Positions 26,162 through 35,813 of a DNA stretch of 64,000 nt are shown in pieces; positions within the stretch are counted from its first letter, which is position 1; every line of letters starts with the position of its first letter. The notes beneath the pieces were generated by a model, which had not been told where the DNA came from, did not search any database, and saw nothing but the letters and a program-made list of their open reading frames with translations. This stretch comes from Bacteriovoracaceae bacterium (GTDB lineage Bacteria > Bdellovibrionota > Bacteriovoracia > Bacteriovoracales > Bacteriovoracaceae). The translations under genes and the position numbers were made by a program. The DNA lies in contig JAMPXB010000005.1 of NCBI GenBank assembly GCA_023701435.1, positions 1-64,000 of the forward strand, in the 5' to 3' direction.

Positions 26162-27086
26162 GGATAAATTCCTTTTTGATATTTCCTTCTAAAAGCGTAC
26201 CAAATCTTAATCCATAAGTGGAAATGGTTAATTCTTTAACCAAGAGCCTGTGGATTATATGGTAAACGAGGTGTAATCCACCGCGGATACTATTTGATCT
26301 CTTTTGAAGGAATGGAAATTGTTCCAAATACTGTTCAGGAGACATATTTGAGTATTTTTTGAAAAGATTATCAATATCCTCAACTCTTAAAACCAACCTA
26401 TGGACATCATCCTCGACAAACTCTTTTCTCTGAAGATGCATGTTGCCTAAAGAGGTTACTGTTCCGGCCACGCAAAACAGTTCTTTGCCCTGGAATTTAT
26501 CTATGTCACTTCTGAAATCCAAAAAAACTTTCTGGAGATTTTGAACAAATAAATCATCATGAAGCCACTGACTGCAGCGAACGGCCCCAATAGGCATGCT
26601 GATGGTCTCTAGTATCTGAAATGTTTTAGTGTTTACTTTGATAAGCTCAGTAGAAGCACCACCAACGTCCATAATGGTAATTATTTCACTTTCAAACTTA
26701 GTATCGAAGAGAATACCTTTGGTTGAAAAATGGGCTTCGGCTTCGGCTGAAATTATATTGATATGGACCTTCAGTTCATCTTCGATCTTTTTGAAGAAAT
26801 CTAAAGAGTTCCCAGCGACTCTTGAAGCTTCCGTAGCTGTCGCGATAATATTTTCACGAGGAATGCCATGTTGATCACATTCTTCAGCATAGGATTTAAT
26901 TGCAGCATAAGTGGCATCCATCGATTCTGGATGGAAGGCCTTATTCTTATCAAGTTCTCTACCTAGCGAAGTAATTTCACTGCGCTTAACAAGATCCACC
27001 AACTTTCCAGTTGAAACATCTGCCACTAATAGCAGAACGCTATTGGAACCAATATCAATTGAAGCTCGGATATCTTTTCTCATCAT
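26145..27086 (-). CDS. Ppx/GppA-family phosphatase (short form)
   Basis: The 313-residue protein has ASIDIGSNSVLLLVADV (phosphate-1 motif), ATEASR (about residue 104) and MDVGGASTELI (phosphate-2 motif) of the ASKHA fold. It lacks the C-terminal HD-like half of E. coli GppA (about 510 residues), like the short exopolyphosphatases. Family members hydrolyse polyphosphate or pppGpp; which one applies here is not decidable. The start overlaps mtnA by 4 bases; ATG 27083 is equally possible. Confidence 0.88.
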   Translation of the reverse strand: MMRKDIRASIDIGSNSVLLLVADVSTGKLVDLVKRSEITSLGRELDKNKAFHPESMDATYAAIKSYAEECDQHGIPRENIIATATEASRVAGNSLDFFKKIEDELKVHINIISAEAEAHFSTKGILFDTKFESEIITIMDVGGASTELIKVNTKTFQILETISMPIGAVRCSQWLHDDLFVQNLQKVFLDFRSDIDKFQGKELFCVAGTVTSLGNMHLQRKEFVEDDVHRLVLRVEDIDNLFKKYSNMSPEQYLEQFPFLQKRSNSIRGGLHLVYHIIHRLLVKELTISTYGLRFGTLLEGNIKKEFIHGQQA

Positions 27087-28138
27087 GAATTCACCACTTT
27101 TACCAGTTCGCTAGGGTTTTGAGGATTAATGAAACCTTTTTCACAGATGATACCAGTAATAAACTGATGATCAGTTACATCAAAACTAGGATTAATAGCT
27201 TGGGCACCCTCAGGAGCAAGCTTAATACCTCTTAGTTCCGTAATCTCGGTCATAGGACGCATCTCAATTTCAATATGCTTGCCATCAGGAATAGAAGTAT
27301 CAAATGAACTAACCGGTGCTACTACATAAAAAGGAACACCATAATGTTTGGCAACGATGGCCAAAGTAGAAGTTCCGACTTTATTCGCAGTATCTCCGTT
27401 GGCAGCAATGCGGTCGGCACCGACAAAAATAGCATCTACCTTATTATGGGATAATAAATAAGAAGCAGCCCCTTCTACAACAATACTGTAAGGAATGTTT
27501 TCCTTAGCAAGTTCAAAGGCCGTAAGCCGAGTACCTTGCATATAAGGACGAGTTTCATCGGCCAGTACATACTCAACTTTTCCCAGGGAATTTGCGTAGG
27601 AGATAACCCCCAGAGCTGTTCCCAGGCTGCCACATGCTAGAAAGCCAGTATTACAATGGGTCATCAGACGCCATTTTCTGTCCCCAATGCGACCCATGAG
27701 CTCTTTCACTCCAATCTGGGCCATGGTTGTATTCTTATTGTGGCTTTCATTAATTTGTTGATGTCCAAACTCCACTAATTTTTTGTAAAGTTCGGCTGCA
27801 GAACGACCTTCCTTTACATAAGACATCATGAACTCAAAACAACGATTCACTTCAAATGATAAATTTACCGCTGTTGGACGGGCATTAATCATTTCATCAC
27901 AAGCTGCCCGGCAACTTTCCAGACTCAAGGTGGTTTGATTTTTTACCCACAAGGCCATGCCATAAATAGCAGTAAAACCAATACAAGGAGCCCCTCTGAC
28001 AACCATATCAGTAATAGCGGCTGCACATGACTTAAGATCATTAACTTCCACAAAGGTTTCTGTTTGAGGAAGTAATCGCTGATCTAACAGAAAAAGTTTT
28101 TCATCTTTCCAGATGATAGGTTTATAGCTTTGATTCAT
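27083..28138 (-). CDS. mtnA: Methylthioribose-1-phosphate isomerase
   Basis: The 351-residue protein has the MtnA/eIF2B signature: VVRGAPCIGFTA (catalytic region), LMTHCNTGFLACGSLGTAL with the active-site Cys, VGADRIAANGDTANKVGT with the catalytic Asp. The enzyme converts methylthioribose 1-phosphate to methylthioribulose 1-phosphate in methionine salvage. It sits in an overlapping unit with an AsmA-like gene upstream and Ppx/GppA downstream; no other salvage gene is in view. Confidence 0.94.
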   Translation of the reverse strand: MNQSYKPIIWKDEKLFLLDQRLLPQTETFVEVNDLKSCAAAITDMVVRGAPCIGFTAIYGMALWVKNQTTLSLESCRAACDEMINARPTAVNLSFEVNRCFEFMMSYVKEGRSAAELYKKLVEFGHQQINESHNKNTTMAQIGVKELMGRIGDRKWRLMTHCNTGFLACGSLGTALGVISYANSLGKVEYVLADETRPYMQGTRLTAFELAKENIPYSIVVEGAASYLLSHNKVDAIFVGADRIAANGDTANKVGTSTLAIVAKHYGVPFYVVAPVSSFDTSIPDGKHIEIEMRPMTEITELRGIKLAPEGAQAINPSFDVTDHQFITGIICEKGFINPQNPSELVKVVNS

Positions 28139-30006
28139 ATCTCTTCCTTATTCATCCAATAGGGATCAATAACTTCTTTTTTAACAGGTTTGATCCTTCT
28201 ATTCTTTGGGTATGTTAACATCAATGAGGATTTTTGCTGCGAATTCAATGAGCCTGTTATCTTAGCTGATTCAAGATCTTCCAGCAGTAGTGAATTGAGT
28301 TTCATCGCATTATTCTGAACGGAAACATTTAAACTTTGAACTTTTGCTTTCTGAGATTCAAGTTCAAAAAGCTGGGCGGTGTTAGTGATAAAATCAGGGA
28401 TTTTACCCTGAGCTGCGCTGAGCTCAATGGCCCTTAATTGACTAAGCCATTTCCCCGACTCCCATGTACCGCTCCAACGACCTTCGATCTTTCCACTCAG
28501 TTGGGCAGTCTGGGCAGAAAAATATGGCGCTAGGAATTGATAGCTTGAATACCAGCTGAACTTATCAAACTTTATATCCAGAGCATTCTGTTCGATTTTA
28601 TCAGAAAAATTAACTTTAAGAGCGGATACCTCATCATACAACTCTCCCTGGTAAAACTTCTGATCAGGGGAAAAACCATATTTGAAATTTCCATTTACAA
28701 GTTTTTCACCCTGTAAGCACTTCTTGCACGAAATAGTTGTCACAAAGTATGGAGGAGGAAGTTCGTTTAAAAAATCAGAAAGAGGCCTAATTGTTGCCAT
28801 CGTTTGATTTAGGTCCAAACCTGAAAATCCCAGTTCTTCATTGAACTGCACGACTTTATTTGTTTGTATGTCCATAACTGAACGACGGAAAAAGCTGGCC
28901 TCACCTTTAGGGCTGATGAAAGAGACCTCCCAACGGGAATTCTCAAAACTTATCTGCCATTTACCGGGAATGAGCTGACTTTCTGCAACCTGAAAATCAC
29001 CATCGAAAGACAATTTGCCATTAACCGAAGCCAGCTGATTGGAAAAACTTTTATTGAATTTAACTGCTCCGACGGCTTCCCCTTCCCTTATTTTCAAATA
29101 AGGATTCTTAATTTCTTCATAAACGAAGCTGAAATAATTCATCGGAAGACGGGTAAAATCCATTTCTACGGTTAATTCATCATTAGAGGCATTGACCAAC
29201 CCCTTTCCAATAGATTCCTTCTCAATGAGCAGTTCCACTTGGGACTGGATCGCCAGATGATTTGGATTCAGAGTGGATTTTCCATGGATAACAATATCTT
29301 CCATCTGGAATTTATCAGTTGCTTCCGTGGTTCGGAACTCTCCTCGATAATTAAGCTGCCAAACGTGAGGTTCAGGAGTGACATCACCAAAAAGCCACAA
29401 ATCAGAAGTATAGGAAATTGAATTGTGATTGATTTCTATTGGGATGTTCAGTTCAAATGCAGAATTTTTGCCATACTGGAATTCCCGTACGAGCAGTTTA
29501 GAAACAGTGAAGAAGCGACGAGTATTATCAATGTCACGAATAGAGATGTCCTTGGCCCGAACCGTGAATCTGGCATCCGCCAGGTAATTGGGAAGAGACA
29601 CTCGGAAGCTCTTTGTAGACGGCGATGATTCAGCTTTTACAACGGAAGGTATTTCCTCATGATCAACAAAGATGTCCATTTGAGAAAGATTGATCTGAGC
29701 ATTCCCGCGATTGGTAAGAAGAAGCCACCAGGGAACCTTAAGTTCTATTTCACCGACACGACTTATGACTTTATCGGCCCTCTTTAATAAAATATTTTTC
29801 AGTTTCAAATTAAAATCGAGTGAAAACCCATAAGATACGTTTTCGACCTGTAACTGAGTCCCCGGATAGTTCTTTTGAACCTGCTCGGTGATAAGGGCTA
29901 CGAAGGTATCGGGTTTTAACTGTGAATAAGCACTATAGAGTAGGCCTCCGATAATAAGAAAAAGACCAACCCATAACATCGCTATCAATTTTAAAGAAAT
30001 TCGCAT
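28135..30006 (-). CDS. AsmA-like inner-membrane-anchored protein
   Basis: The 623-residue protein has one N-terminal membrane segment (about 7-27) and a long beta-rich periplasmic part without cysteine clusters (only CKKC near residue 425). The opening (TFVALITEQVQKNYPGTQLQVENVSYG...LDFNLKLKNILL) resembles AsmA/YhdP-type bridge proteins that move lipids between membranes. The similarity is in pattern only. It overlaps mtnA by 4 bases. Confidence 0.62.
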   Translation of the reverse strand: MRISLKLIAMLWVGLFLIIGGLLYSAYSQLKPDTFVALITEQVQKNYPGTQLQVENVSYGFSLDFNLKLKNILLKRADKVISRVGEIELKVPWWLLLTNRGNAQINLSQMDIFVDHEEIPSVVKAESSPSTKSFRVSLPNYLADARFTVRAKDISIRDIDNTRRFFTVSKLLVREFQYGKNSAFELNIPIEINHNSISYTSDLWLFGDVTPEPHVWQLNYRGEFRTTEATDKFQMEDIVIHGKSTLNPNHLAIQSQVELLIEKESIGKGLVNASNDELTVEMDFTRLPMNYFSFVYEEIKNPYLKIREGEAVGAVKFNKSFSNQLASVNGKLSFDGDFQVAESQLIPGKWQISFENSRWEVSFISPKGEASFFRRSVMDIQTNKVVQFNEELGFSGLDLNQTMATIRPLSDFLNELPPPYFVTTISCKKCLQGEKLVNGNFKYGFSPDQKFYQGELYDEVSALKVNFSDKIEQNALDIKFDKFSWYSSYQFLAPYFSAQTAQLSGKIEGRWSGTWESGKWLSQLRAIELSAAQGKIPDFITNTAQLFELESQKAKVQSLNVSVQNNAMKLNSLLLEDLESAKITGSLNSQQKSSLMLTYPKNRRIKPVKKEVIDPYWMNKEEI

Positions 30007-30038
30007 TTTTTTCCCAACAACTTTTTTTAAAATAGCCC

Positions 30039-32282
30039 TTACGCCTTCTGGAGTGGGGCAAACTTAACCATGAATTTTTTTCTTATACCGTCTCGGAAGA
30101 GGATTGTGACTTTCTCATCCTGACCTAGACCTTCGGTATCCAGAACTGTTCCCTCGCCATAGAGGGCGTGAATTATTTTTGAACCAGATGGATAATTGGC
30201 CAGATTACTGACGGCTTTCTTCGTCTGATAGACCTTATCGCTGTGATAAACATCGTCACTCTTATAGGAAGGAGTCTGATCGAACTCATCAAACCGCGCA
30301 TAGGAATCAAACTGAGCTTTTTTAGACCCCGTCTGATAGAAATCCCACTTGTAGTACTGAGAGGGAATTTCATGCAAGAACTGACTAGGACCATTAAATT
30401 TTAAACTTCCCCACAAGAGTCGCCCTTGTGCAAAAGTTATTGTTAATTGCTTCATTGCTCGAGTCATCGCAACGTAAAAAAGTCTTCTTTCTTCTTCCAA
30501 AGCTACCGGACCAACTTCCAGGCTTTTATAAGAAGGAAAAATATTTTCTTCAATACCGATGAGGAAGACATAAGGGTACTCAAGGCCCTTGGAACCATGG
30601 ACTGTCATAAGTGAGACCTGATCAGTGGATCCATCTTCAGCAACTGTCGTATCTAGAGTAATGGTCTCTAAAAACTTCACCATATTAGGCTCAGTTTCAG
30701 AATCTTCGAATTGTTTGATGGCGCTCATCAACTCTTCCAGATTTTCCAGACGAGCTGCGCCTTCATACGTTTTGTCGGCCTTCAAGACCTCAAAGTAACC
30801 TGATTCATTTAAAAGCTTTTCGTAACTGAAACTAGGAGAATGATTCTGACCTTCAAAGACCTGAACTTCCTGAATTAAGTGTACGAGTTGGTTGATAGCA
30901 CTATGAACTTTGCCGGATAAAGCGAGATGTTTAAACTCTGAGGGTGATTCGACAATTTTTTCGATCATCTCAAAAAGAGAAAGTTGCAATCTTACCGCTT
31001 CATCTTCTAACTTCCGCAGAGAGGTCGCCCCTACTCCCCGTGCAGGGGTATTGATAATTCGGGTCAGGGCAAGCGAATCTTTTTTATTCACTACCACACG
31101 CATGTAAGAAATCATGTCTTTGACTTCTTTACGATCGTAGAACTTGATCCCTGCAACAACCCGGTAAGGAAACTTTTCTTTTCTTAGGGCATCTTCAATC
31201 GTACGAGAATGAGCATTGTTCCTATAAAAAACAGCGATGTCTTTTAAAGAGACCCCTTGCTGATAAAGTTTACGAATCTCTTGTCCGACAAATTCGGCTT
31301 CGGCCTTATCATCACGACATTCCACGATTCTGATTTCTTCACCTTCTTCGTTGTCCGTCCACATTTGCTTGCCTTTTCGGGCAAGGTTACGGGCAATTAC
31401 TTCTGAAGCGGCTTCAATAATTTTTTTAGAAGAACGGTAGTTTTGTTCAAGTTTTATCAGTTTGGCTTCTGGAAACACTTCCTCGAAACCCAGAATGTTT
31501 CTAATATCCGCTCCACGCCAGGAATAGATCGACTGATCCTCATCACCCACCACGCAGACATTACGATGCAACTGGCTAAGTTGTTGAACCAGATCAAACT
31601 GAGCGCGGTTGGTATCCTGATACTCATCAACCAGGACATATCTGTATTTTTGCTGATATTTTTTCAGAACTTCCGGATAGGACTTAAAAAGATTCAGTAC
31701 CCCTGTAATAAGTCCGCCAAAATCAACGGCATTACTTCGATGGAGCTCACCTTCATAATCCAGAAAGATATCAAAGAGTCTTTTATCTTCTGCAAACTTT
31801 TCAACTTCAGCACTACGGGTAAGACCTATGTAGTAACCAAGATTTTTCAAACCATCAATAAAAGCAGCTACCGTATACGGCGAGAGTTCTTTTTGGTTAA
31901 TCCCACGCTTATTCAGGATGGCCTTAATAATTGATTGGGATTCACCGTCATCATAAATGGTGAAGTTCTTACTCAACCCCAGATAAGTCGCCTCCATTCT
32001 CAGGACTTTGGCGCAAAAGGCATGGAAGGTCGTAACCTGCAAAGTGCCGATATTCATCTGAGTATTGGCCGCCAGTCTTTCCCGCATTTCTCTTGCTGCT
32101 TTATTGGAGAAGGTCACGGCGAGAATTTGATAAGGGCTAACTTGCTTTTCCTCAAGGAGGTATTGGATACGGGCAACCAAGGTTCTGGTTTTACCTGATC
32201 CTGCTCCGGCCAGAATCATGACCGGACCATCGGTCATGAGTACTGCCTGTCTCTGTGATTCGTTGAGGAAATCTAAATTCAT
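30039..32282 (-). CDS. uvrD: UvrD/PcrA-type DNA helicase
   Basis: The 747-residue superfamily 1A helicase has the Walker A AGAGSGKTRTLV (near residue 26), VDEYQDTNRAQFD (motif II), GDEDQSIYSWRGAD (motif III), QNYRSS (motif IV) and VHGSKGLEYPYVF and VAMTRA (motifs V and VI). The C-terminal GSKIIHALYGEGTVL region is the PcrA/UvrD-type tail that contacts RNA polymerase. It unwinds DNA 3'-5' in repair. The last base of its start region touches the glmS stop (1-base overlap). Confidence 0.95.
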   Translation of the reverse strand: MNLDFLNESQRQAVLMTDGPVMILAGAGSGKTRTLVARIQYLLEEKQVSPYQILAVTFSNKAAREMRERLAANTQMNIGTLQVTTFHAFCAKVLRMEATYLGLSKNFTIYDDGESQSIIKAILNKRGINQKELSPYTVAAFIDGLKNLGYYIGLTRSAEVEKFAEDKRLFDIFLDYEGELHRSNAVDFGGLITGVLNLFKSYPEVLKKYQQKYRYVLVDEYQDTNRAQFDLVQQLSQLHRNVCVVGDEDQSIYSWRGADIRNILGFEEVFPEAKLIKLEQNYRSSKKIIEAASEVIARNLARKGKQMWTDNEEGEEIRIVECRDDKAEAEFVGQEIRKLYQQGVSLKDIAVFYRNNAHSRTIEDALRKEKFPYRVVAGIKFYDRKEVKDMISYMRVVVNKKDSLALTRIINTPARGVGATSLRKLEDEAVRLQLSLFEMIEKIVESPSEFKHLALSGKVHSAINQLVHLIQEVQVFEGQNHSPSFSYEKLLNESGYFEVLKADKTYEGAARLENLEELMSAIKQFEDSETEPNMVKFLETITLDTTVAEDGSTDQVSLMTVHGSKGLEYPYVFLIGIEENIFPSYKSLEVGPVALEEERRLFYVAMTRAMKQLTITFAQGRLLWGSLKFNGPSQFLHEIPSQYYKWDFYQTGSKKAQFDSYARFDEFDQTPSYKSDDVYHSDKVYQTKKAVSNLANYPSGSKIIHALYGEGTVLDTEGLGQDEKVTILFRDGIRKKFMVKFAPLQKA

Positions 32283-34093
32283 TATTCTACCGTTACTGAT
32301 TTTGCGAGATTTCTAGGCTTATCAATGTCTGTGCCTTTAAGTTTGGCGATATGATAGGCCAGGAACTGAAGGGCAACGTTCACGTATAATGGACTTAAGT
32401 TAGGAAGGCCTTCAAAATCAAGTCCAATGTAAGCATCCGAAAGATGCTCAAGCTCAGGATTATTTTTTGGTCCCACAACAACGATAATACCACGGCGGGC
32501 CTTCACTTCTTCCACGTTGGAAACTGTTTTTTCCAAAAGCTCTGGACCCACGATGGCGATGTTAACAATATTTTCATCGATCAATGCAATCGGACCATGC
32601 TTAAGTTCACCAGCGGCGTAACCTTCAGCATGAACGTAGGCAATTTCTTTTAACTTTAAGGCCCCTTCAAAAGCGATCGGGTAATACTTCCCGCGTCCAG
32701 TGAAGATAAAGCCCTTCTTACTGTAAATTTCCTCTGCCACTTCTTTAATGGTTTCAGATTGTGAGCACAGTTCAGCAATACGAGTTGAAAGAAGCTGAAT
32801 CTCAGTGAACAGACTTGGATCATCCAATGTTCCTTCCATTGCTCGACTCATCAAGAAGCCGGTTAGCGCCTGAAGAGTAAAGGCTTTGGTTGACGCCACT
32901 CCAATTTCAACTCCTGCGTGAATAAGAAAATTCTTATCAGCATTTCTGAACAAGGTAGATCCTTCCACGTTCACAATTGAATATGTCGGAATACCTTTCT
33001 CTTTACAAAGCTCCTGACAAGCAAGAGTGTCGGCGGTTTCTCCGGATTGAGAAATAAAGAGACCAATTTCATCTTTATTCAAAATCGGATTTTTGTAACG
33101 AAACTCGGAGGCGATATCAACTGAAGCACGCTGACGATTGATCTGTTCAAAATAATTCTTAATAACCAGACCAGCATGCCAGGCCGTACCACAAGCTGTT
33201 AAATGCCACTCTTGGGTTTTTAATCCCTTCAGCTCATCCAGTACCTTGCGGCCATCGTTTTTAATATAAAAAGCGGCAAGCTTATTGATCAAGGCTGGCT
33301 GCTCATGAATTTCTTTCAGCATGAAATGTTCGTATGGTTCTTTGGATGTTGAATCCATCGACATTGAATTGCTTTGAAACTTGTAGCGGCTTGAAGGTGT
33401 CAGATCTAATTCAAAGAAATTGATAGTGACTTCAGCAGCAGTAACGTTGCTTTGGCAGATAACACTGTCTTCCGGGAAATAAATCCGGGGAGCAAAACCA
33501 ACTAAAGCAAAAGGATCTGATGAAACGAATGCTTCATGAGTTTCTTTATTCTCACCTACCACCAAAGGAGCTGAGCGCTTTAAGCAGTAAAGGGTATCGG
33601 AAGCTTTTTCCATGATCACGAAAGCAGAGTTTCCAGTGATTGTTGAGAAAGCTTTGGAAATAGCTTTTAAGGTATTATTTGTTTCTTTAAAAAATTTGGT
33701 CAGAAGGACCAGAAAGACTTCAGAGTCAGTTTGAGATTTAAACTCAAATCCTTCAGCGATGAGGCCTTTTTTTAATGGGCCTGCGTTTTCAATAATACCA
33801 TTATGAACAACTGCAAAAAGTTCATTCCCGTGGGGATGGGCATTATCAGAAGTTACCGCACCATGTGTGGCCCAACGAGTATGACCGATGCCAATATTGG
33901 AAAAGGGCTTTTGAATGTTGATGAGTTCTTTGAGATTATCAAGCTTTCCTTCTTTTTTAAGAATTTGAAGCTCGTTATTCATCTTAAGGCAAATGCCCGC
34001 TGAATCGTAACCACGATATTCCAGACGAGATAATCCCTCAATAATCGGGCCTACTGAATTATTAGGACCAGAATAGCCCACGATTCCGCACAT
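32282..34093 (-). CDS. glmS: Glutamine-fructose-6-phosphate aminotransferase
   Basis: The 603-residue enzyme begins MCGIVGYSG, with C2 the glutaminase nucleophile; GHTRWATHG follows. Two SIS domains carry FISQSGETADTLA and FTGRGKYYPIAFEGALKLKE, and the protein ends KPRNLAKSVTVE as expected. It makes glucosamine 6-phosphate for peptidoglycan and lipid A. glmU is 84 bases upstream in the same direction, so the two steps are probably co-transcribed. No glmS ribozyme is visible. Confidence 0.97.
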   Translation of the reverse strand: MCGIVGYSGPNNSVGPIIEGLSRLEYRGYDSAGICLKMNNELQILKKEGKLDNLKELINIQKPFSNIGIGHTRWATHGAVTSDNAHPHGNELFAVVHNGIIENAGPLKKGLIAEGFEFKSQTDSEVFLVLLTKFFKETNNTLKAISKAFSTITGNSAFVIMEKASDTLYCLKRSAPLVVGENKETHEAFVSSDPFALVGFAPRIYFPEDSVICQSNVTAAEVTINFFELDLTPSSRYKFQSNSMSMDSTSKEPYEHFMLKEIHEQPALINKLAAFYIKNDGRKVLDELKGLKTQEWHLTACGTAWHAGLVIKNYFEQINRQRASVDIASEFRYKNPILNKDEIGLFISQSGETADTLACQELCKEKGIPTYSIVNVEGSTLFRNADKNFLIHAGVEIGVASTKAFTLQALTGFLMSRAMEGTLDDPSLFTEIQLLSTRIAELCSQSETIKEVAEEIYSKKGFIFTGRGKYYPIAFEGALKLKEIAYVHAEGYAAGELKHGPIALIDENIVNIAIVGPELLEKTVSNVEEVKARRGIIVVVGPKNNPELEHLSDAYIGLDFEGLPNLSPLYVNVALQFLAYHIAKLKGTDIDKPRNLAKSVTVE

Positions 34094-34177
34094 AAAATCT
34101 CCAAAAAATGAGAGTGAAACTTAAGGGTCCAATCTAACATTTTGACGGAGATCTTACTAGTTTTACGCAAGGCTCCT

Positions 34178-35584
34178 TTAAGACTTTTTCGTTTTTAGAA
34201 AACGCTTGGCGGCCCCTTCTTTGGTCAACTGCTGAGAGCGGGCAATTCCAAAGCCTCCATCCGGGACACTTTTGGTAATAGTTGAGCCTGCGGCTACGAA
34301 TGCGTCATCGCCAATCTCAATCGGGGCCACCATCTGACAGTCAGAACCAATGAAGGTATTCTTGCCGATTTTGGTCTTATGCTTTTGGACGCCATCATAG
34401 TTACATGTAATGAATCCACAACCAATATTGGTGTTCTCACCAATTTCGGCGTCCCCCACGTAACTTAAGTGCGAAACCTTCACGCCTTGGGCGAGTTTAG
34501 ATTTTTTAACCTCAACAAAGTTGCCAATCTTGGATTCACTGCCAATATCGGCTCCCGGACGTAAGCGGGCCATTGGTCCAATGGTTGCCTTGGCATGAAC
34601 CACGGCTTCTTCTAAATAACTATGGGCCAGGATCCCTGTCTGATCATAGATCATGCTATTTTTTATAAAGGCACCAGATTCAACGGTAACGTTTTTTCCA
34701 ATGGTGGTTTTACCTAAAAGTGTGACATTGGGATAGATAATGGATCCCACACCAATTTGCACTTCATGGTCTAAATGGACAGTAGAAGGATTTAAAAATT
34801 CCACACCATCGAGCATAAGTTGTTTAACTTTTCTCTCTCTTAAAAGAGCAGTCACTTCCGCTAATTGCTCCATGGTATTTATTCCCAGAAAAGGAATTTC
34901 TGAGGGAAACTTCACGGCTTTTACAGAAAATTTATCCTGGAATAGATCCGTTAAATAGAACTCGCCGGACTTATTATTGTTGCCGATGGATCCCAGAATT
35001 TCTTTTACATGTTTGGTTTTAAGAATATAAAAACCAGAATTTACCTCAGTGATTGTTCGTTGTTTTTCATCAGCGTCTTTTTCTTCAACGATGTGAAAAC
35101 CTTTATCCCCATGGACGATTCTTCCATATCCTTTAGGATTATGAGCTTCAAAAGTTGCAGCCACACCTACTAACTCTGGATGAGATTTCAGGGCTTCGAA
35201 TAAAGAACAAAATTCAGCGGCCTGAATCATTGGAGTGTCTGCGCAAGCCACCAAGGTATATTCGTATTGCCAGAAGTGCGGCAGATCGTTGAAACAGGAT
35301 TTCAATGCATCGGCAGTACCATTCTGTTCTTTTTGCCAGGCGGTTTTCAATTGGTTCTTCGCCGGATGATGACTTAACCATTCCTCTAGTAATTCTTTTT
35401 TATGACCCACTACCAAGCCGATCTCAGCTTTCAAGGAGGAAATTTTTGCAAATTCTAAAGCGGCATCAACCACATAATCTAAGAGTGTTCGTCCAGCTGT
35501 CTTGGCCAGGGCCTTGGGAGTCTCAATCTTCATGCGAGTCCCTTTACCAGCTGCTAAAATTACTAAACCAATTGAGTCACTCAT
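34178..35584 (-). CDS. glmU: UDP-N-acetylglucosamine pyrophosphorylase/acetyltransferase
   Basis: The 468-residue bifunctional enzyme has LVILAAGKGTRMK...PKALAKTAG of the uridylyltransferase and VACADTPMI near residue 115. The second half is a left-handed beta-helix (repeating hexapeptides from about 250) with the acetyltransferase region GNFVEVKKSKLAQGVKVSH and YVGDAEIGENTNIGCG. It produces UDP-GlcNAc, the precursor of cell wall and lipopolysaccharide. The neighbouring glmS supplies its substrate. Confidence 0.97.
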   Translation of the reverse strand: MSDSIGLVILAAGKGTRMKIETPKALAKTAGRTLLDYVVDAALEFAKISSLKAEIGLVVGHKKELLEEWLSHHPAKNQLKTAWQKEQNGTADALKSCFNDLPHFWQYEYTLVACADTPMIQAAEFCSLFEALKSHPELVGVAATFEAHNPKGYGRIVHGDKGFHIVEEKDADEKQRTITEVNSGFYILKTKHVKEILGSIGNNNKSGEFYLTDLFQDKFSVKAVKFPSEIPFLGINTMEQLAEVTALLRERKVKQLMLDGVEFLNPSTVHLDHEVQIGVGSIIYPNVTLLGKTTIGKNVTVESGAFIKNSMIYDQTGILAHSYLEEAVVHAKATIGPMARLRPGADIGSESKIGNFVEVKKSKLAQGVKVSHLSYVGDAEIGENTNIGCGFITCNYDGVQKHKTKIGKNTFIGSDCQMVAPIEIGDDAFVAAGSTITKSVPDGGFGIARSQQLTKEGAAKRFLKTKKS

Positions 35585-35723
35585 ATAACCGAACCTTTTT
35601 ATCCAAAATCTTAAGGTATTGATAATAATAAAAATTAAATGAAATCACCTCTAAAAACCTAGCAAATTAAGCGTGTAATGAGAGCTAGAATTTCATAATA
35701 TTTCTTCATTTTACACGAAATAA

Positions 35724-35754
35724 CTTTAAAGCGCCCCTCCTAAAATCCCGATTC
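35724..35754 (+). promoter_or_regulatory. Heat-shock (sigma-32-like) promoter candidate for lon
   Basis: CTTTAAA (35724-35730), a 16-base spacer and CCCGATTC (35747-35754) resemble the sigma-32 consensus CTTGAAA-N11-16-CCCCAT-T. It lies 60 bases before the lon start. Lon is heat-shock controlled in many proteobacteria. The rest of the gap (35585-35813) shows no other clear signal. Confidence 0.4.
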
Positions 35755-35813
35755 AGCATTTGTATATGAAATGATCTTCACGGAAGAAAGACATACGCTA
35801 GAGGAGAAAAAGT

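Noticed and set aside
34094..34177. glmS ribozyme upstream of glmS
   Set aside because: Only 84 bases with no ribozyme-like structure; the ribozyme is mainly known in Firmicutes.
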